This document shows, piece by piece, positions 46,725 through 57,296 of a stretch of 64,000 nt of DNA. The stretch is from the NCBI RefSeq assembly GCF_029962835.1, contig NC_080586.1:70681001-70745000 (forward strand), given 5' to 3'. The notes below the pieces were generated by a model that worked only from the letters and a program-made list of their open reading frames with translations, was not told the origin of the DNA and ran no database searches. The stretch is from Magnolia sinica (taxonomy: Eukaryota > Streptophyta > Magnoliopsida > Magnoliales > Magnoliaceae). Within the stretch, counting starts at the first letter, position 1. Every line of letters begins with the position of its first letter. A program made the translations under genes and the position numbers.

Positions 46725-47446
46725 TGTGACAGACTAATCATTCCCATGGGCTTGGCTAAATTTATTCTCATCTATGTACATCGGAGAGGTTTTCTACCTT
46801 GTTTTTGAAAGGTGTCTGAAACTTTATTGAGAAGCTACCCAAGAACGGAAAAGAATATAAAGAGCAAAAAGCAAAAGAAATAGAAAATTACAACCCTAGA
46901 AGGGCAAGAAGGACGCAAGCGTCCACGTCCTTGAAAGAAGTGTGTAGAAAGTGTAGGGAATTCTAAAACAGAGTAGAAGTGTGTGGAAAGTTATATAGAA
47001 TGGTAGAAGGGTGTAGAGAATTTTAGAAAGTTCTAGATTTGTGTGGAGAGGTCTAAAGTTTGTAGAATGGTGTTAAAAAATGTGTAGAAATTTCTCAAAG
47101 TTTTTAGAGAACTCTAGTGGAGTCTTGTAGAGAAGTGTAGAATATTCTAGAGCTTTTGGCCATTGGATGACTGGCCATGTGGCACAATACTAGTCATACA
47201 TTGTGTAGGTTGTAGAGTTTTCGTAGCTTTATACGAGGGGTCCTAGTTTGTAAAGCATCCAAGAGGAGTTGTAACTCTGGCGAATTACAAAGTGCTCTTC
47301 CATACACTTGTGACTCTCTTGCATTCTAGTGAGCTTTGGTGCTTATCATGTGGGGTGTGCGCATAGGGAAGGGTGAGTTGTTTATGACGTGATTCTGAGA
47401 TAAGTGCAACATGGTCTATGCTTGGGGAAGCACTTGGGCCGAGACA
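46725..47446 (+). repeat. 3' LTR of the gag-protease element
   Basis: TGTGACAGACTAATC to GGGCCGAGACA, colinear with the 5' LTR but carrying about 140 extra bp near 46796-46935 (GTTTTTGAAAGGTGTCTGAA ... GACGCAAGCGTCCACG), probably a later insertion. The LTRs differ at many positions, so the element is old. Confidence 0.8.
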
Positions 47447-48150
47447 AACGACAAGCCTTCCTACGTATAGTTACATGATTGCTATAGAAACGACAATGGA
47501 AGAGCCTGTATAAGAGTTGGAAAAAATTCGGAAAGTTTTGATGAACCATTATACATAGGAGAGGAAATTAAAACCATGTTTTTCCCCCCCTTGAATAAGA
47601 AGTTTAGGTCAAACTTTAGTAGGAAGCTTCCATTTTGAAATCGTTCAAGGAGTATTATTCTCCATCCTTAGTTTTAATGAAAGTGCTAATTATGCAATAG
47701 AGTGCATTATACCAACGGGTTCAAATGTCCAGCCAATAGAAGAAGAGAATCTCCTAGAAAAGAAAAATAAAACAAGCAGGATGAGATTCTTTGTTTTTCT
47801 TGTCGATGGTTTTTATTTGAGTATTAACTTATGACTCGAAGATTACAAGTGAAGAGGATGCTAGGATAGACGACAATATGGCCAAAGGAGCTTGCAAAAA
47901 AAAAAAAAAGGAGGCTTGGAGCTTATGTCAATCATTAAGAGGGTCAGTTTTGACCTCAAAATGGTTGATCTAATAATATTTCAACAAGATATATCCGGTT
48001 AGTAAGCCTTGTATAAACTAAAATCATGGAGGTATCGATATTATGTGTGATCTTGAAGATGTTTGAACTTTAAAGTTGCTTGGGGGAAAAGGTTGTTTTC
48101 ATAGAGGGTGGGACACTGATCCCAAAATATGTATTTCTAGTTATAAGTTA

Positions 48151-48573
48151 GGGATTTTTATTGCAAAATTCCTCAAGGAATTAGAATTTTCCAAATAGTG
48201 CCTCCATGAACCGATATTCTAGGGCAATGCTTTTAAAGAGTGGCGGGTCTAATCGTAAGGTGGACCAATCCATGGAAATAATGTACACCATTCAAAATAT
48301 CCCAATTCAAGTGTAGCTCATTTTATGATCTGATTGATCCGATGTTTTGTTCGTGTTATGACCATGGTGTGGTGCATACATTTAATGGGTTGGATGTTAT
48401 ACGCATACCACGTTGGCCCCACAAGTCTTGAGCTTCACTACTTTTTAAAGAAAAAAAATAGATGAGGGCATTTTTGTAATTTCATCCCTCAAAAAGCACC
48501 CGCATGTAATTTCTACTTTTGTAGGCATTATTTGATAAAATATACTCCTTAGGAATTTTGCGGTAAAAATCCA
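48151..48573. mobile_element. Small TIR element (Mutator-like MITE), 423 bp
   Basis: The ends GGGATTTTTATTGCAAAATT and, inverted, TGGATTTTTACCGCAAAATT form a TIR of about 23 bp with three mismatches. Flanking 9-mers TATAAGTTA (48142-48150) and TGTAAGTTA (48574-48582) match at 8 of 9. The flanks resemble intron sequence near 39095-39175, so it interrupts a diverged repeat. It contains a GGGCCCAC-type fragment (about 48240-48430). Confidence 0.65.
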
Positions 48574-48910
48574 TGTAAGTTATTTTGAAATTTAATATTT
48601 TAAGGATTTATTCAGTTGAGAGAGATTGATGATGATGATGTTTTAGTTGGGAGAGGACTTTTTTTTTCCCCCATTATGTCATTCTACTCTTTGTTACCGC
48701 GTACATGGATAGTCGGGTATGGGATCCAATAATGCATATTTTGAGTTATTTGGGCCCAAGGAGTGACAAATTTTAGTTGGCTTGTGGGTAGGGATAGAGT
48801 CGTCACCATCCATCACTTATGGAGCAGTTGATCCTAATGTGGGGTGTCTTTTGCGTTCACAACGAGGAGATTGTTGATAATTTATTCATACATTTTGAGT
48901 TCTTCGGAAC

Positions 48911-49465
48911 AAGGTATTCTGTAACGATAACGGTGGCCATGACGGCCACCACCGTTACCTTTATGGTTGTTACGATCTCCTTTTTTATTGAAAAAAAAAC
49001 CCTGAAAAACCTGTATCTACCCTGTAACGTTGGAAGAAAAATCTGAAAAATCCGTATCTGTCTCATAACAGACCATTACATGGTTGTTATGGCCTTTACA
49101 TGGGGCGTAATGGGCTGTTAACGGCGGTTAGAAGTCATTTTTTTCCATAATGGTGGTTATGATTTATTTATTTATTTAATTTATGACGATGGGTGTCCCC
49201 GCCCCATTTTAAGGCGAGACAAATCATTGTGGATGCACGCAATCACCTGCAAACCACCTGCATTAGGTAATCTCGGGGAGGGGAATTGAACTTGCGTCTG
49301 TGGGGAGCAAACCCACAACGCTAGCCATTCGCCCAAACCCTGTGTGGGGAATCAGACTTCCATAATGGCTGTTATGGCTGTTATGATCATGTAACGTGTG
49401 GTTGCTACCATTACCTTTATGTAACGGCCTTTACGACCCCGTAACGGCCTTTACGACACACCATG
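48911..49465. mobile_element. Second hAT MITE of the CAAGGT family, carrying a SINE
   Basis: It starts CAAGGTATTCTGTAACGATA and ends, inverted, CATGGTGTGTCGTAAAGGCC. Flanks CTTCGGAA (48903-48910) and CTTCAGAA (49466-49473) match at 7 of 8. The interior has the same GTAACGG/CCGTTAC character as the 251-bp copy at 46472, but is interrupted at 49162-49357 by a tRNA-derived SINE. Confidence 0.8.
49162..49357 (-). mobile_element. tRNA-derived SINE inside the hAT MITE
   Basis: On the minus strand a tRNA-like head (GGGCGAATGGCTAGCGTTGT ... AAGTTCAATTCCCC, B-box GTTCAATTCCC) is followed by a body (GGCGGGGACACCCATCGTCA) and an (ATAA)n tail. The flanks TTCCATAATGGTGGTTATG (49143-49161) and TTCCATAATGGCTGTTATG (49358-49376) match at 17 of 19, a typical SINE target-site duplication. 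Length 196 bp. Confidence 0.78.
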
Positions 49466-50645
49466 CTTCAGAAGCTCTTGGAGTAGGTAGCAGTGCTGTT
49501 TAAGTTAGAATGGTTGATTCAGAGTATGATGCGGAACTTGTTCTAGGAGGGGCACAAGGCTTAGATGGGGAAATAGAAAAGATTTCCATGACACGACTTC
49601 TTTCGGGTGTGTGTGTGATCTTTTTGGAAGGAGTGCAACAATACACATTTTGTAACAAAATTAGAAAAAAGGAGGTTGCCTTCCAAAAAGGCTAGGAGTA
49701 GACTTATTACATGGCCTTGGGGTTTAAAATCTTTCAGCGTCATTGTAGGGAGTAAATGGGTGTCTGTTTGGGCGAGGAGGCTTAGGTTGCGAAGGCGATG
49801 ATGATTCCACGTCATCTTTGTTGTTTATATTGGCTCCTTGGGCCTTTTGTTTTGTTTTTTTTGTTTTTTTTTGTAAACTTTCATTTTTTTGATAGGTAAT
49901 TTATTTATTTTATATAAAATTTTCATTGCAATTCAAAGGGAAAAAAAATGGGCACGGGAGGATATCTTGTTGGACAACATTTATTGAGTTCATATAATAT
50001 TATGATTTGTGTATTCTTATCTTCTATGCTTAGTGTTACAACTTGTCATAAATAAGAGAGTGGGGAGATGACCAAAGAAGAATTTATTGAAGTATCTTGT
50101 TTATGAAGGTTAGCAAAGTGGGTAGTCTATCAATAATATTAGCTTCTTTTTAATTTTTATTTTTTTTCAATCCTTTTATTTTGGGTTCTTATCATGGAAT
50201 CTTGCAAGGGTGGAGAAAAGCCTTTCTTGGAACTGAAATCTCTGGAAAGAGTTTCTCTTTATCATATTTGGGTTATGGGATTGCGATGTCACGGAATCGT
50301 GATTTCATATTTGAATTGAAGAGGAAAAATAGGATATGATAATTCACACGGAAAGATTAAATAGGTCGATTGTGGCACCTATGCCATCATGGCATGCATT
50401 TGATATTCAAGACATTCATCGGACGGGGCCTGTCATGATATCGCCTGGGCCCAAAAGAAATGGTACTCCTTGCATCAACTGGCCCACAGAAGTAGACCCA
50501 TGGGTTTAGTAATTGAACAAGAAAAGAACCTTGCTGTTGATGAAATCCAGCTTTTGCAGATGACTTGGGATGCGCTGTAGATGAATTGAGAACTGGGTCC
50601 ATTGAGAGGCATGAAAGAAGCGAGACTGTGAGAGGCCTTCATGGT

Positions 50646-50930
50646 TTAATGTTTAATGGAAAGGGAAATTGAGTAGGAAGGAAAGAGACTAGGTTGTTTT
50701 ACTGCAACTGTTGCTGTGGTTACTGCTGTTTTTCTGTCAAATTTTATTTGTCCTTGCTGCTGCTGCAACCATTGCTGTTGCTGTTGCATTGGTTGCTTTT
50801 GCTGACAGGAAGAGATGATTGCAACAATTGCTCTTGCTGCTGCTGCTGCAACTGTTGCAACTGTTGTGCCTGCTTCAGCTAGACCATGATGATGAGATGA
50901 ATCTATGCCCATAGACTTCAAGTGAAGCAA
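50646..50930 (-). other. Glutamine/alanine-repeat frame, not recognised
   Basis: CAG/CAA/GCA-rich sequence gives a minus-strand frame of 94 residues with poly-Q runs (QQKQPMQQQQQWLQQQQGQI) and an alanine-rich part; another frame gives LQQLQQQQQEQLL. The tract interrupted by ordinary codons could be a relic of a Q-rich transcription-related protein, possibly a retrocopy. No splice sites or further homology support a working gene, and it sits inside intron 1 on the opposite strand. Confidence 0.3.
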
Positions 50931-51051
50931 TAAAAGTAGCTGCTAGCTATATGACGAAAACAAGAACTGCAGATGTCCTCCAAGTATGGAATTGCAAAGA
51001 TTTCCATATTTACATCAACAAGTTCATCGTATCACAAGCTAATCATATGAA

Positions 51052-51488
51052 CAGATAGCAGTGTACCTTGGAAACTAATAGACATGCACATAACACAAAG
51101 ATGACTACAAAAATAAAAGAATTAGGTGAAATCTTTAGTAGTCCAACATCTTGAGAACCCAAAACAGTTTGATATGATTTGACCTTCTATTTATCACATG
51201 CCAGATAATGGTGGAGAACTGTTGTTCATTGGAGCGCTAGAGTGCTGAGGTTGTTCCCACCAATGAAGTCAGAGTGTGGGACTGAGCCTTCCAAATGATA
51301 AAGACCAATAGGCTATTCTTTTTGTTGGTAGAAATGTGAAGAGATAGTGGTGTACCTTGGAAACTAATAAACATGCACATAACACACGCATGACTACAAA
51401 ATAAAAGCATTAGGTGAAATCTTTAGTAGTTCAACATCTTGAGAGCCCAAAACAGTTTGATATGATTTGATCTTGCATTTATTAATGG
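51052..51488. repeat. Tandem duplication, about 288 bp offset
   Basis: GTGTACCTTGGAAACTAATA-ACATGCACATAACACA, and GGTGAAATCTTTAGTAGT followed by CAACATCTTGAGA-CCCAAAACAGTTTGATATGATTTGA, occur in both halves (51062 and 51350; 51127 and 51414). The text between differs. Confidence 0.85.
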
Positions 51489-51713
51489 CAGATAGATTAC
51501 CCTTCTAACTAGAGTGAAAATGTTGCTGACAGGTACTCCCTACCACTAGGGTTGCTAGCGAAGCTTGAAAAGCATCAAGTCTTCCACTAGGGCTGTATCT
51601 ACCTTTGGACTTTTGGGCCTTCACACACACAAACACACTGGTCCTCTTGCTGCTGCTACCTTTTGCCTTGATGTTTAGAATATAGAGATTGATATGTTGA
51701 TACGTGTAACAAC

Positions 51714-53614
51714 CAATGTTGTCATAATTGTTATTGTATTGTAAATCGTACAGGGGTCTGAATCGTATCGTATCGTAAATCGTCAGATTTTTTCAGATTT
51801 TCATAAAACATGTCATAAAAAAACATAAAAATTGTATATGAATATATATATATTTTAATATAAAAAACACATCAATCATTCATTTTGTCATGAATGTGCA
51901 AAAAATAAAAAGATGTATCATGTATATATCATCATGTCATAATCAAGTTCAAAAAATAATCCCTTTTCCCATCCCATGTACATGTAAGTTTTCTATATAA
52001 TTCGAAAAATAACAATTTTCCCATCCCCATTTACATGTATAATGCTCTCTATTCACTTGTTTCTATAATTCAAAAAGTAAATAAAAAGTCCAAACAAAAT
52101 CTATTCTTCCTCGGTTGCGCCCTTATCATCCTCCTCATCATTAATGAGGTCAACATTATCAACATCATCTTCATTTTCAGAATTCGATGTTGAAATAACT
52201 CATCTTCCTCCTTTACTTTTACCACTTTTGCTTTTCCCTTTGCCTTGCTTTGAATAGCAAGTTTTCTAGGACCTACAAAATAGTTATTGCAAAATTCATA
52301 TAATATAAGCTATTAAATTATTAATTAATAATTATAAGACTACACTACAAGATTAAACAATAAGAATACGAGTCATACCACGTCGCCCATATAGCCGAAT
52401 ATCATTTCTTCATCTCCCAATTTTTTTGCTATGGCCTCTTTTGCCTGATCCGGCCTCTCATCTGAATCAACTAGCCGCGTAGCACCTTGACCAATTGGAG
52501 AGTGGTCTTTAGGCAAAACTTGATTGATGGCAATAAATCTACATCGGACAAAACTATGTCTTGAACATGCTTCCTCTTTGCGGTCTCGAAAAGTTGCTAC
52601 CTTCCCATTCTTTGGAGGTACACATCGACCTCTGGCCAATTCTATTTCATGAATGCTTTTTAAAGTTAAGTAACATGTAGCAAACTGTGTTATGGCCGGT
52701 CGAGTTAACTCTCCATTTGCGTGCTTCCTCATCAAATTTAAGACCCAACAATGTTTGTAAATATAGACCGTTATGGCCCTTGCTTTCGCCATGGTCTCTA
52801 AATGAACATGCAGCTTTCCGATGTTTGCAAGCATTAAGTCTATGCAATGGGCCGCACATGGAGACCAAAACAATGTCTCCCTCTTCTCCATTAACAACTG
52901 ACCCACCTTCACATTGGCGGATGCACTATCCGTAACTACCTACACAACATTCTCTTCACCCACTTCATCAATCACCGACTCTAGTAACCCTAACAAATTA
53001 TCCACATTTTTTGAAATATTGGACGTATCAACAGATCTTAAAAATACCGTACCACTTGGACTATTAAAAAAAATTGTAATCGACCGATTCACTCCATCGG
53101 TCCACCCATCCAACATAATCGTGCATCCGGTCTTCCCCCATTGCTTCTTATATACATCAATAAATTTCTCTATCGACTCAACCTCCATCTTTAAAAAATT
53201 ATTCCTCACTTCACGATATGATGGAAGCGTTAATCCTCCCAAATGCAGCAACCGCTTTCATCATTGGTGCAAAGAATGAACTCTTTACAAGATTGAATGG
53301 TAGAGCATTCACACATAGGAAACGCGAAATAGAAGAAGGCACACACTATCTCCATCTCCCTTCCAGATTTTGTTTAGAGTGGCTTGTTGTTTTTCTGTTG
53401 GTCCATCTCTTCTTATTGCTTCTTCTCACTAACATTACCATCCAATAATTTCTTGAATTTTTTTGCTATCTCATCACCTATTTGGGAACATGTTGCAACA
53501 TTCTTATTTGTTTGGCCACAAGCTCCAAAAGTCTCCAAAATCTCTCAAAAGTTGTAATATATTATTATTATTATTAAGGTTAGGGCCTAAATACACTTGA
53601 AAATAGAAATCCAA

Positions 53615-53646
<32 letters not shown>

Positions 53647-53816
53647 GGGAAAAAAATCGATTTTTTGACTGGGCGCTGCCGGTTTTGAAGACCGATTATT
53701 GAATCGTATGATTCACGATTTGATCGTAGGATTTAGATCAGAATCGTACGATTCATCTGGAATTGCGATTCGTATGTACGTTCCATATCGTAAATCGTAC
53801 GATAATGACAACATTG
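51714..53816 (-). mobile_element. hAT transposon, 2103 bp, with damaged transposase
   Basis: A perfect 12-bp terminal inverted repeat, CAATGTTGTCAT, and a perfect 8-bp duplication GTAACAAC (51706-51713 and 53817-53824) define it. The subterminal arms contain repeated ATCGTA/TACGAT words (51745-51790 and 53690-53805). The minus strand carries transposase fragments. It is the one element here with perfect ends and a recognisable DNA-transposase, so it could still be mobilised by an intact relative. Confidence 0.92.
52373..53330 (-). pseudogene. hAT transposase fragment (DUF659 region), broken
   Basis: The frame 53251-52940 reads LTLPSYREVRNNFLK..., CTIMLDGWTDGVNRSITIFF and SVIDEVGEENVV, typical of the DUF659 part of plant hAT transposases. 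A TAG (52940-52942) interrupts it. The same frame continues with TDSASANVKVGQLLMEKRET, FWSPCAAHCIDLMLANIGKL and LNLMRKHANGELTRPAITQFAT, ending at 52373. Upstream text (about 53330-53240, NALPFNLVKSSFFAPMMKAV) fits the family in another frame, so a shift lies near 53235. The N-terminal BED finger and C-terminal dimerisation domain are not found; only an acidic tail-like segment near 52090-52200 remains. Inferred non-functional. Confidence 0.85.
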
Positions 53817-53873
53817 GTAACAACATGCAAATCATATATTATTATGCATATCAAATATGAATTATAATAACAA

Positions 53874-53875
<2 letters not shown>

Positions 53876-53917
<42 letters not shown>
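53876..53917. repeat. GT microsatellite
   Basis: An uninterrupted (GT)n run of about 42 bp just right of the hAT element. Confidence 0.95.
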
Positions 53918-53922
<5 letters not shown>

Positions 53923-54636
53923 AAATACTGTAATGTGTACTTTCGTAGTATGCACTAGAGCAACCCACAACTGCAGCTAGTGTGCCACATATTAGATGAA
54001 GTAGCAAAGTGTGCAACCATTCCTTTACCATGCAATGGAGCTACCCACCATCCAGAAAACCTTGGTTGAAAACCAGCTTTCCAGAAAAAAACAAAAAATA
54101 ACTTTAACGTGAAACTGTTTCTAAGGAGAGATTCCAGTAGAAACAAAAAACAACAATATTTTTTTAGGAAACTGTTCCCAGGAGAGATTCCTGCCAATTC
54201 CATGCATCTAAATGCGATAAAGATACTCCTTATGGAATCACTTCTGTAAGTCATTGTTTCGTGGATTCGCATAATGAAAGGAGTCTTCATCCCTTCGATG
54301 AAGTTTGTCAGTGTTTCTTGTATATCTACATTATGTTTTTATTCATTGTATAGAGAGCCCCCCCCCCCCCTTTTTTTTTTCCTTTTTCTTTTCATTTAGT
54401 TTATGATACAATCAGTCATTTGGGTCACTAGTAGTTGTAGTTTGCTTAGTTTGTTTCTTTGGTTCTTTAGTGAGATTTGATTTCGAGTAACACCGGGGTT
54501 TGTATGTGTTTTAGTCTAGGTAGGCATTTAATTGATTTGCTAGTAAACGTTCTTTAGTGAGGTTTGATTTTGTAGCAATGCTGGTCTTCTCTGTGTTTTA
54601 GCCTGGTGTTTAATTGATTTGCTTGGTGAATGGTAG

Positions 54637-54713
54637 GTGAGTGAACCAGAGAAGTGGGGCTACTCGAACGATTGGAAGAAAGTGCTTGTTTATTTCTTTG
54701 GAACCAAACAAAT
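54637..54713 (+). CDS. HULK: HUA2-like PWWP protein, exon 2
   Basis: Acceptor GGTAG precedes GTGAGTGAACCAGAGAAGTG, read in phase with exon 1 as VSEPEKWGYSNDWKKVLVYF FGTKQ plus the first two bases of Ile, then donor GTGAGTAG (54714). SEPEKWGYS-DWKKVLVYFFGT is the conserved second half of the HUA2/HULK PWWP domain, including the aromatic YFFGT strand. Exon length is 77 nt (phase 0 in, phase 2 out). The exon is easy to miss because it is short and lies almost 16 kb from exon 1. The expected next exon (family sequence around AFCNP) was not found up to 64000. Confidence 0.88.
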
Positions 54714-56064
54714 GTGAGTAGTTTTACTTGTGATGGTTTTTCATGCAGTTGAAGGCACAGCTGATTTTTATCTTTCGCTAGAGTTGGTTTATGCTTAATT
54801 TATATTTTGATTGATGCAATATTCTTTTTTTTTTTTTTTTTTTTCTTTCCTTCTTATGAAAAGATTGCTTCATTGTGACCTTGTGCTTGAGTATATATGC
54901 TTTAAAAAGTTACTAGTGAAGCTCCAATAAATGATCCTCTCTGTAGTAGGTACAAAAGGAATTGGTGATATTTTGCATGCAAGTGTGTACACTTGTGAAG
55001 AAATGGCTATATTGGTTGTGTGGAAAGCGGGTTGTGCTCAGTAACTCCAACACTGGTTTTGGAATTCCTCTTCTTGTTTTCTTAGCTTTGGCCCAGTTTT
55101 GCAATGGTGCAAATGCAATTGGAACTTTTGCCAAGCAATCATGAGAATCCCTTTTCCTAAAGCAATTGTCAGAACTGGCTTTGTAAAGATGATAAATAGC
55201 CAGGACACATGATTATAATCCATTTGTTTTATACACTATGGTCCCTTTTGAGGATTAAAATGGCCTTGAATGTTTTACCCAAAATATCTAAATATTGTAG
55301 ATGACTCAATGGAAAAACTTGGATCTTGCACATGTGAACCATATTGGCATGTACTTGCACATGAATGTTTCCACACCGCTGTGGGCTTAGCAATCTTCAT
55401 CGTAAATTATCTCCCATTTTTTCTAGGTTCCCAAGAAAATTGGACATCTTCTCTTCTCCTAAGAAGTAGTTGCTCTTGAGCCTTTCTATATATGTAAAAG
55501 GTCACAAATTCCAACAGAAAATGTCCCTAAAAATTGAATTAAAAAAATAATTTCATCATTAATATTAGGCTCTACCAAACTGATAGAATCTGGTGAAACT
55601 TGTGGGAGTGGCCTTCATAGAACTAAAGAAGTTCTTTGAATTAACTTAAAACGGACATACATGCACAAAGTATTGTCTTCAGGAAGGTGACTTCGGATAT
55701 TGCAAAATTGAAGATTCAAAACCTCTTTTGCCAACGGTCTTTCATGGTAGCTTTGGTTGTCTCTTTATCTCTAGGCTTGCCAATATTCTGTTTCAATTCT
55801 TGAATTCTTGGTTTAAAAGCTCTTTTAATTCAAATTGCATCTCCCCAGAATATGGAAGTAGTAGTTCTTGAGTTTCATTCATTGCCTTCTTCAGCTTGAT
55901 CCACGATACTTTCTCAACATCTTGGTCGATATTCTATGCCAATCCAGGTGCAGATTTTTCTCCTTATTGGCATTGACTGGGTGTTGCCAAAAACGATTCA
56001 GGCCTTTCAGGCATGGAACTGGCTCAGCACTTAGGGGGTTGCTCAGTTGGTCGCTGGGGTTTCT

Positions 56065-56690
56065 TATATTTTAGTAGTTTTTAGGATCAAACCAGGAGTG
56101 TTGGGGCTGTTGATTACACAGTATTTTGGGTGTGGTGATCCCTCATCATCCCCCTTCTTTGCAGCATCTTGTCTTTGTTTCAAACAACTTGTCACCTTAC
56201 ACACACACACACAAAAAAACCAGGAAGAAGAAAAGAAAAAGAAAAAGAAAAAGAAAAAGAAAAGAATGAAAAAGAGAAAAGAGGTGTAAAGGAGCAGATT
56301 CACACCAGACGAACCTATAGGAATTGCCGAATCACTCTCAAAGGTAGTGTAGAGGCTTTGCACCACTAGATAATGTTTCCAACCGCAAGAAACACAAAAA
56401 GAAAAGTGGGGTTTCTCGTATTTTTATAGTTTGTAATCGGGATCAAATCCAGGAGTATTGGGGAGGTTGATTATGCAGTATTTTGGGCGTGGTGATCCCT
56501 CATCCCCCTTATCTATTGTATCTTTTCTTTTCTTTTCTTTTAAACAACTAATCACATTTCCAAAAAAGAAAAAAAAAGTGTAAATGGAATAACTTTGTGG
56601 ATTCACACCAGACAAACCTACAGGAATCACTCTCAAAGGGTGTGCTAGATCATGTTTCAAATCACAAGAAAAACAAAAGGAAAAGTAATT
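56065..56690. repeat. Tandem duplication, about 350 bp unit
   Basis: Copy 1 (about 56065-56400) and copy 2 (about 56420-56690) share GGATCAAA-CCAGGAGT-TTGGGG, GCAGTATTTTGGG-GTGGTGATCCCTC, and TTCACACCAGAC-AACCTA-AGGAAT...ATCACTCTCAAAGG, with A/G-rich tracts between. The minus strand shows two similar short frames (KGD-EGSP-PKYC-IN-PNTPG). Their similarity follows from the duplication, and I recognise no family. Confidence 0.8.
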
Positions 56691-57296
56691 TATTAATCAA
56701 TACAATTCATTATATCACTCATGGCATGGAATGTCTGGTCATATTTCCTTTATATGGGCTATTTCCTCTAGATTATTCTAGAAGGAATTCTCTAGACTTG
56801 TCTCTTGCTTACATCTCATTGGACCACTTCAAGTCGCCTTCTTCAATAGGGAACTAAAACAAAGTTCAAATCCAACTAAAGCTCCATGTTATAAACAGTT
56901 CGGACTATGTAGACAACCATATGGTGTATTACCGCTGTTCAGTTTTTATGCAAGTCTGAGAACTGCAATTAAAATGATATATGTCCACAGATAGCTTCTC
57001 ATGGACCTGTGGGCCTGCAGTCCTGACGGTTGTGTTTTTATCCATCCAATTCTCTGTGGCCCCACAATTGGACCATTGGACGAGTCATCATATTGTATTT
57101 GTTAACCACTTATAGCTGCGAATGCCTAACCCACTTATCTTGCAATAAAAGGGAATGGGGAAACTAAAATAAAGAATTTAAATTCAACTGCATCCCCACA
57201 ATATCAATTGTATGGACTATGGATCATGTATAGTGTGGGTGTATATGCGTGTGGGCCTATGATTCGGCCCACAGGTACATACACCTGGGTCTTATA

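Larger units (their letters stand above)
39652..47446 (+). mobile_element. Gag-protease-only LTR element (TR-GAG-like), carrying nested insertions
   Basis: 5' LTR 39652-40203 and 3' LTR 46725-47446 are direct repeats with TGTCAC/TGTGAC...GACA ends. A PBS-like ATTGGTATTAGTGC follows the first LTR, and a purine tract (ATAGGTGGGGGAG, 46451-46463) precedes the second. The interior encodes gag and a protease; after the protease C-terminus the frame ends (about 46426) and the PPT follows within 40 bp. No RT, RNase H or integrase of its own is present. A LINE (41699-46083) sits inside the protease, and a 251-bp hAT MITE at the PPT/LTR junction. Flanking 5-mers do not match as a target-site duplication. 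Confidence 0.78.
48780..49900 (+). pseudogene. Second LINE fragment (RT zinc-finger end), split by a hAT MITE
   Basis: The frame MEQLILMWGVFCVHNEEIVD NLFIHFEFFG (48819 on) resembles the C-terminal zinc finger of plant LINE RTs (C-x-NEE-VDHLFIHC style). After a 555-bp MITE the sequence resumes at 49466. From about 49680 it decays into a T-rich tail (49850-49900). Only the 3' end of the LINE is present. Confidence 0.5.
38778..54636 (+). other. Intron 1 of the HUA2-like gene (15,859 bp, filled with nested elements)
   Basis: It is bounded by donor GTATGT (38778) and an acceptor ending GGTGAATGGTAG (54636). The flanking exons join in phase to give WPAT-VSEPEKWGY, as expected for the family. Most of its length is mobile-element sequence listed separately. 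Stretches without assignable elements are 38778-39640, 47447-48150, 49900-50640 and 53920-54630. They are AT-rich, with a 14-G run (39195-39208) and a 13-C plus 10-T run (54358-54380). Confidence 0.85.

Noticed and set aside
55082-55143. Possible exon 3 of the HUA2-like gene (frame containing QFCNGANAIGTFAKQS)
   Set aside because: It resembles the family's FCNP-A...F...KQS only loosely, and no AG acceptor gives the required phase-2 join for that frame.
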